Shown one piece after another: positions 7,501 through 9,318 of a stretch of 9,318 nt of DNA. Both the position numbers and the translations under genes were made by a program. Within the stretch, counting starts at the first letter, position 1. Each line of letters begins with the position of its first letter. Source of the stretch: an uncultured Ruminococcus sp. (GTDB taxonomy: Bacteria; Bacillota; Clostridia; Oscillospirales; Ruminococcaceae); the NCBI GenBank assembly GCA_946186215.1, contig CAMHMM010000056.1, positions 1 through 9,318 on the forward strand, written 5' to 3'. Below the pieces are notes generated by a model. That model did not search any database and had not been told where the DNA came from. It saw only the letters and a program-made list of their open reading frames with translations.

Positions 7501-9034
7501 ATGTGATAACCAGCTTACCGCCGTCAACATCAAGTGAATCTCCGATGGAATATACAGTCTTGAGGGATGCGGTGTCAATCTCTGCGCTCTTTATGCTGAG
7601 TCCGTCACCAACAGTAACCTCAAAGGTGTCAGTAAGTCCGCCGTAGGTTACGGCTATATCATATGTGCCGGGGACATATGGATTGTAGCCGGAGATCATA
7701 TCCGCTGTAACGGGGATATATTCGCTGGTGTAGTCGTTGTAGTCAAGACGCAGCTCCAGATCGTCTATAACAAGCTCTTCGCCGGGAGCATAGAAGATCT
7801 TTTCGGGCTGTATTACAGTGATGTCCCTGAGCCCCGATGTAGAGGGCGCATTCCCTACTTCGTCGAGTACACATGAGGGAAGGATAAAATCGTTGTATTC
7901 TGCGATAGGTGTGTGGGATGAATAATTGCCCAGTGTCTTGTATTTCTCGGTGGATCTGTTGAGCCAGATGTCCCATATGCCCCAGTCATCCTGATCCATC
8001 CATGTTACATCCTCATTGAACCAGTCACCGTTGAGGTTTACTATGTTCCATGCATGGTCGGAGGAGCATATCGTGATGCACTCGATGCCTGCCATATTGC
8101 ACAGGAGCTGATTTGTGAGCGCATAGCCGTTGCATACGCATTTTTTGTCTACGAGGCAGCCCGCAATGCTCTGGTGGTTGGAGCCGCTGCCGTCATATAC
8201 AGTGTTTTCGCAGATCTTTGTGTAGATGATTTTCTGCCTTGTGAGCTGCGAGCCCTTAAGGTTTATGTCAGCCATCCAGCGGGTGACGATATCATCTATA
8301 TCAGAAGCATATTGTGTTCTTGCGGAAGCGGTTCTGAAGTTGGTGTGAATATACGGCGTGAAACCGCCTTCATATCCGTACCAGCCGTTTACCAGGAAGT
8401 AAAACTGCGGATTGTCATAGTAAAAAAGCTTGACGATCATTTTCGCGCGGGAGTATGTTATCTTTGTTTTGTCATAGTATGCAAACTCACCGCATGAAGC
8501 GTCTGTATAGTCTTTGCTGCTGCGTTCTATATGCAGGCAGATCGTGTAAAGCTGATCGTAAAGATCCTCTTCATCTGTTGAAAGCTGATCGTAGAACCAG
8601 TTCGACGAGTACTCTGTGATAGCATTGCTCACATCGCCGTCATACAGTCCGCTCTCACTCACAGGAACAAAGCCTTGCTCGCTTTGCCTGAGACATTCAA
8701 GCTCATCGTCGCTCAGCTCAACGAACACGCCCTCAGGCCCGATATCTGCAAATGCCGCTGCCGACCTTTCCTCAAGCTCGGCATAAATGCTGTCCCAGTC
8801 CTTTTCAGGCTCTGCATCTGCTTCATCGGATTCATCGGAAACGGTGCCGGATGCATCCTCCTCGGCGGATATGGTATTATCAGCCGTGCTTTCTTCCGAG
8901 TTTTGCAGCACTATATCCTCTGCAGGATCGGAAGTGATAAGCTCCGTGTCCGCAAATGCACTCACCGTGAGCATATTCACGGAAAACGCCAGCGATGTAA
9001 TAAATGAGATTATCCTTCTGGCCTTTGGTCTCAT
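1580..9034 (-). CDS. Giant secreted protein: transglutaminase-like domain, 13 Ig-like repeats, four-fold C-terminal repeat
   Basis: The product has 2484 residues. ATG 9034 is supported by AAAGGGG nine bases upstream and by a typical Sec signal peptide (MRPKARRIISFITSLAFS...), with likely cleavage at AFA|D after residue 28. Residues 29-79 are an acidic, Ser/Thr-rich linker. Residues 80-260 are mainly helical and contain DNPQFYFL (207-214), a motif I associate with the region before clostridial transglutaminase-like domains. Residues about 264-355 are the transglutaminase-like core: CNGYA (Cys301), HAWN (His327) and DVTW (Asp342). Residues 402-1430 carry 13 Big_3-type Ig-like domains of about 79 residues. 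Residues 1431-2484 hold four diverged long repeats, probably beta-solenoid. No LPXTG, SLH, dockerin, choline-binding repeat or C-terminal membrane helix is seen, so retention on the cell is unexplained. The head could cross-link or cleave proteins while the stalk extends or binds; both are inference. Its own promoter and flanking terminators indicate a single-gene transcript. Confidence 0.95.
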   Translation of the reverse strand: MRPKARRIISFITSLAFSVNMLTVSAFADTELITSDPAEDIVLQNSEESTADNTISAEEDASGTVSDESDEADAEPEKDWDSIYAELEERSAAAFADIGPEGVFVELSDDELECLRQSEQGFVPVSESGLYDGDVSNAITEYSSNWFYDQLSTDEEDLYDQLYTICLHIERSSKDYTDASCGEFAYYDKTKITYSRAKMIVKLFYYDNPQFYFLVNGWYGYEGGFTPYIHTNFRTASARTQYASDIDDIVTRWMADINLKGSQLTRQKIIYTKICENTVYDGSGSNHQSIAGCLVDKKCVCNGYALTNQLLCNMAGIECITICSSDHAWNIVNLNGDWFNEDVTWMDQDDWGIWDIWLNRSTEKYKTLGNYSSHTPIAEYNDFILPSCVLDEVGNAPSTSGLRDITVIQPEKIFYAPGEELVIDDLELRLDYNDYTSEYIPVTADMISGYNPYVPGTYDIAVTYGGLTDTFEVTVGDGLSIKSAEIDTASLKTVYSIGDSLDVDGGKLVITYSDDSTISVDLTEDMVTGFDSTTSGSKNLTVSFYGLTAGYTVTVNSNITVLSAVILGGYKTEFYSGDSIDIIGKTLRITYSNGNIENVIITADMVSGFNSSVGGTQTVTVSHNGSAVLSYSVNVTADIITSLDIEYAYKTEYYTGQDLDIIGKILVVNYQYSAPVRVVITSDMVSGFDNTRSGLQIIKVSYGGSVYSYNITVIQLKLSTIDIVTASGGEPKTAYFENETLDILGGTLTLTFNDGSTIIRTINSSMVSGFDSTKTGDQTVTVDYAGYSASYTVTVTAIRAVSLTILGGTYKTAYYTGDALDIIGRSMDVVLNNGGSERVTITSDMITGFNSNIAGNQIVTVNYRGGTFSYNVTVTQLVITKLEIVDEHKTTFYTGDSIDLVGKRLRATYNNGRIDHIYITEDMISGFDSTTPGTQTVTVTYAGKTTSYSINMIQLAVSTLAIDYDYKTEYYTGDALDIIGKDLIVKYNNGAIDFVTITAAMVSGYYPNRTGAQHVTVSYGGAVTGYDITVAALAVESIEIDDTYSTVYYTGDDIDLIGKKLKIHYNNGTTGNINITAGMISGFNSSTAGDKTVTVTYEGKTFSYDIVVIPLTIADITIEGGYRTKFYVGEYLDIVGRKLIVRYNSGEVVYIPITLDMVSGFNSSIPGNQTVIIKHNGAEIMRYNVAVEAVAVTSVGLIKTPKTEYYVGDELDISGAKIKVFYNNGVNETVDVTPEMVVNFDTTTPGTKTVRISYGGKNAEYTIVVTPLVVVRIYITSMPKQAYYTGDALSVEGGQIAVEYNSGRVSVIRMAEEMISGFDTSKAGTKKLGVSYSGASTTYTITVTQLKINNIVLYSLPKTEYYLYDDIDLTTGSISVEYNDTGRVEIIPLNDQRIKVTGFDSTKVGTRNLTVSYGGKTLTIPYTVSVDPLNAPYLLNGVPYAVFSDALKNIKQGGTYTLEVNVDTATATITIPAASSVTLVTRKNAVITTSSINASSNLILDADLVPQKTASPVNVKVSNGKNLTVKGGIYGTLTGSRTSTLFITNDTIATGISTFGNVNVSDLMMLTVTGSMTGVDEFTGMLDLPGTTASNSAVITRATDATIILTHMGLGSDGKYKLPKVTVSYVTGTLTAGIFDSYDNAIRIPEGQPVIYDGGKENFAGSIRLVNKTYYHDDHISAYLINKAYCAEYSEALILECSNPKISGHYPSLDLLFSAITSDNNYNKTTTETYTIKLMCDLSLDKFNLPANAGAGIVFDGCGNILTLPGVATIAPKYSLKFYDLTFRNINYKTGASVSPTFTIAANRSLVFESVLFTMRVKSISGSTTSVLMNDCVLTTEALSGIGTVVANDKLFVTDKATSLGMVTGILILTNPKSTQNSIKQAAKLDLRLAKGDIDKNGFITIPKVSISEVLGGIDYTIVDSTYENAVRIPESQPILTLSGKEDYAGLITIKNETYEHSDNIKAFLYSKEYRAQYANSLNLYCSNDAISRNYPNFETLFAAITSDTAHNKDQYEYYEITLLSDHISEKFALPANAGGTIVFNGNSHSLTLPGLSSLSFKNNAVFSDITLRNINTKTGADVALAISASKSLVLDRFVSSALKSLSGSNKQSLYINDSLVSCATISGFEYADIATSVIRATQSFSIANVKMTSTRLVAAAKAAVTINKSLQSYDSEIALEKDFKPITLGGTTTGTIKLTSTYPVAEGTQILNSKTADLDCFDISAIVPADGVEYALIRSANTKVTVNGYKLSVGGRKFAFWSDMITAIEKNEVYPDLSGTYNAVLLSDMNIGNKLTFPKNKPFALTSDECTLAFTGFSAPTASLYIYGTDLMCLNNQGKEAAYTISAANNSTLRLEDTDLGMATAITGTRSDIVLDDVVFSGNITADTLAISGTLDGVLNGLTANTVYTNNTALRFLEKKTYKVSREVVGNLSIEIVNAQGYPVALPAGTTVVFSQYGGTYTGNITVTNYGVIRYCQKDSTRLVIKI
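1583..4744 (-). repeat. C-terminal region encoding four diverged copies of a 240-285-residue unit
   Basis: This region encodes residues 1431-2484. Four copies can be aligned by eye from a shared start: FSDALKNI (Ile1450), LLFSAI (Ile1716), TLFAAI (Ile2001) and FWSDMITAI (Ile2265), at offsets of 266, 285 and 264 residues. Approximate bases are 3947-4744, 3092-3946, 2300-3091 and 1583-2299. Copies 2 and 3 are closest: both have ANAG(A/G), IVF(D/N)G, LTLPG, LRNIN or FRNIN with KTGA, then (I/L)SGS and a short (M/I)ND turn. Copies 1 and 4 keep the SGS-like turn as LTGSRTS and ITGTRSD. The short strands, Asn turns and lack of Cys-rich or helical segments suggest a right-handed beta-helix or similar solenoid. 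I recognise no named family. Confidence 0.65.
4745..7831 (-). repeat. Thirteen tandem Ig-like (Big_3-type) domain repeats
   Basis: This region encodes residues 402-1430, 13 units averaging 79 residues. The consensus order is a short strand, KTEYYTGD, (A/S)(L/I)D(I/L)IGK, a (Y/F)NNG hairpin, (V/I)TIT.(D/E)M(V/I)SGF(D/N)S, G(T/N)QTVTVSY.G, and a closing SY.(I/V)TV strand. This fits bacterial Ig-like group 3 domains, usually found as stalks or binding modules on surface proteins. Units 3-10 are the most alike. Unit 1 (IFYAPGEEL) and unit 13 (an insertion giving NDQRIKVTGF) are the most diverged, as is usual at array ends. Short exact DNA matches persist between units, for example 20 bases at 5172-5191 and 6579-6598. 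Confidence 0.88.
7970..8245 (-). other. Transglutaminase-like domain of the giant protein
   Basis: This encodes residues about 264-355. The three catalytic blocks of the papain-like transglutaminase fold are all present: KCVCNGYA with nucleophile Cys301, SDHAWNIV with His327, and NEDVTWMD with Asp342. The 15-residue His-Asp spacing and the NGDWFNEDVTW strand pair are typical of the core. Six Cys fall within residues 293-323 (293, 299, 301, 312, 319, 323), which is dense for a secreted protein of this group. Bacterial members include cross-linkers, peptidases and inactive forms. The intact triad argues for activity here. Confidence 0.9.
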
Positions 9035-9043
9035 TTCACCACG

Positions 9044-9050
9044 CCCCTTT
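9044..9050 (-). promoter_or_regulatory. Ribosome binding site of the giant gene
   Basis: On the minus strand, AAAGGGG ends 9 bases before ATG 9034, a near-ideal site that fixes the start. Confidence 0.85.
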
Positions 9051-9092
9051 ATTTTAAAAAATCTTCGTTAGAGCATAAAAACCCATTGTTTA

Positions 9093-9121
9093 ATTTTAAC
9101 ATTTTTTGACGGATATTTCAA
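9093..9121 (-). promoter_or_regulatory. Sigma-A-type promoter with extended -10 for the giant gene
   Basis: On the minus strand, TTGAAA (9116-9121) is followed after exactly 17 bases by TAAAAT (9093-9098). A TG one base before the -10 box makes an extended -10. A start near 9086 would give a leader of about 50 bases. The leader is AT-rich and shows no obvious riboswitch fold. Confidence 0.78.
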
Positions 9122-9153
9122 GGATTTCGGCTCTATATACGGCATTTTCTACA

Positions 9154-9171
9154 TATACAACAAACTGTATA
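9154..9171. promoter_or_regulatory. Operator-like inverted repeat upstream of the giant gene promoter
   Basis: TATACA and TGTATA form a perfect 6-base inverted repeat around a 6-base spacer. It lies about 32 bases upstream of the -35 box and could be a regulator binding site. Short AT-rich dyads also occur by chance, and the right half doubles as a possible minus-strand -10 (TATACA, with TTGGAA 18 bases upstream). Confidence 0.28.
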
Positions 9172-9209
9172 CTGTTGATTTGTGATAAATTCCAACCTCC
9201 TACGGTTTG

Positions 9210-9246
9210 AAAAAAAGCTCACCGAAAGATAAGTCCTTCGGTGAGC
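9210..9246 (-). terminator. Intrinsic terminator of the upstream minus-strand gene
   Basis: Arms 9217-9226 and 9237-9246 give a perfect 10-base-pair GC-rich stem with a 10-base loop. Read on the minus strand, it is followed by seven T (complement of 9210-9216). It lies 44 bases after the TAA of the gene at the right edge and separates that gene from the giant gene. Confidence 0.9.
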
Positions 9247-9290
9247 CTGCTGCCGCAGAGATATTAGGTAAGCGCCGGAAAACCTGAGCA

Positions 9291-9318
9291 TTATTCAAGC
9301 TCGAATGCGCCTGTGTAG
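9291..9318 (-). CDS. C-terminal end of an unidentified gene
   Basis: Only the last eight codons are in the window; on the minus strand they read YTGAFELE then TAA (9291-9293). This frame is preferred because its stop sits just before a strong minus-strand terminator. The alternatives either stop at once in an unlikely peptide or run through the terminator. The product cannot be identified. Confidence 0.5.

Noticed and set aside
4745..7831. Regularly spaced repeats that might suggest a CRISPR array or non-coding repeat element
   Set aside because: The spacing is about 237 bases, matches are imperfect, and the reading frame is kept through all units. They are protein-domain repeats.
9196..9201. 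AGGAGG on the minus strand upstream of the giant gene
   Set aside because: It looks like a ribosome binding site, but no ATG or GTG lies at a usable distance. The only nearby TTG abuts it directly, and its frame soon stops.

Overview
The window looks like chromosomal DNA of a Clostridia-class Firmicute, most likely a Ruminococcus-type gut or rumen bacterium. The basis is moderate GC content, strong AAAGGGG-type ribosome binding sites, a DUF4358 lipoprotein, and a giant secreted protein with a transglutaminase-like domain followed by bacterial Ig-like repeats. The genus is inferred from protein style only. I see no rRNA, tRNA, CRISPR array, transposase or phage gene.

Left part (1-1552, plus strand). 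The window opens inside a gene for an SGNH/GDSL-hydrolase-like protein whose catalytic histidine block looks degenerate. After a 33-base gap comes a small DUF4358 lipoprotein, then a hairpin terminator. A short orphan gene of 107 codons follows, and a strong hairpin that can terminate both this gene and the convergent giant gene. The first two genes look like the tail of one operon with an extracytoplasmic, cell-envelope role.

Main part (1580-9034, minus strand). One 2484-residue gene fills 80% of the window. Its product has a Sec signal peptide, an acidic linker, a helical region, and a transglutaminase-like domain with an intact Cys301-His327-Asp342 triad. These are followed by 13 tandem Big_3-type Ig-like domains (about residues 402-1430) and a roughly 1050-residue C-terminal region. 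I read that last region as four diverged copies of a 240-285-residue unit, probably a beta-solenoid. No LPXTG motif, SLH repeat, dockerin or C-terminal membrane helix is visible. A good extended -10 promoter and its own ribosome binding site precede the gene, and terminators lie on both sides, so it is probably transcribed alone.

Right edge (9035-9318). This holds the giant gene's promoter, an operator-like dyad, a minus-strand terminator, and the last eight codons of another minus-strand gene.

The giant protein is the most interesting object: an apparently active transglutaminase-like head on a long Ig stalk with an unfamiliar four-fold C-terminal repeat. Its biochemical function cannot be read from sequence. 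Protein cross-linking, protein cleavage and adhesion are all possible.
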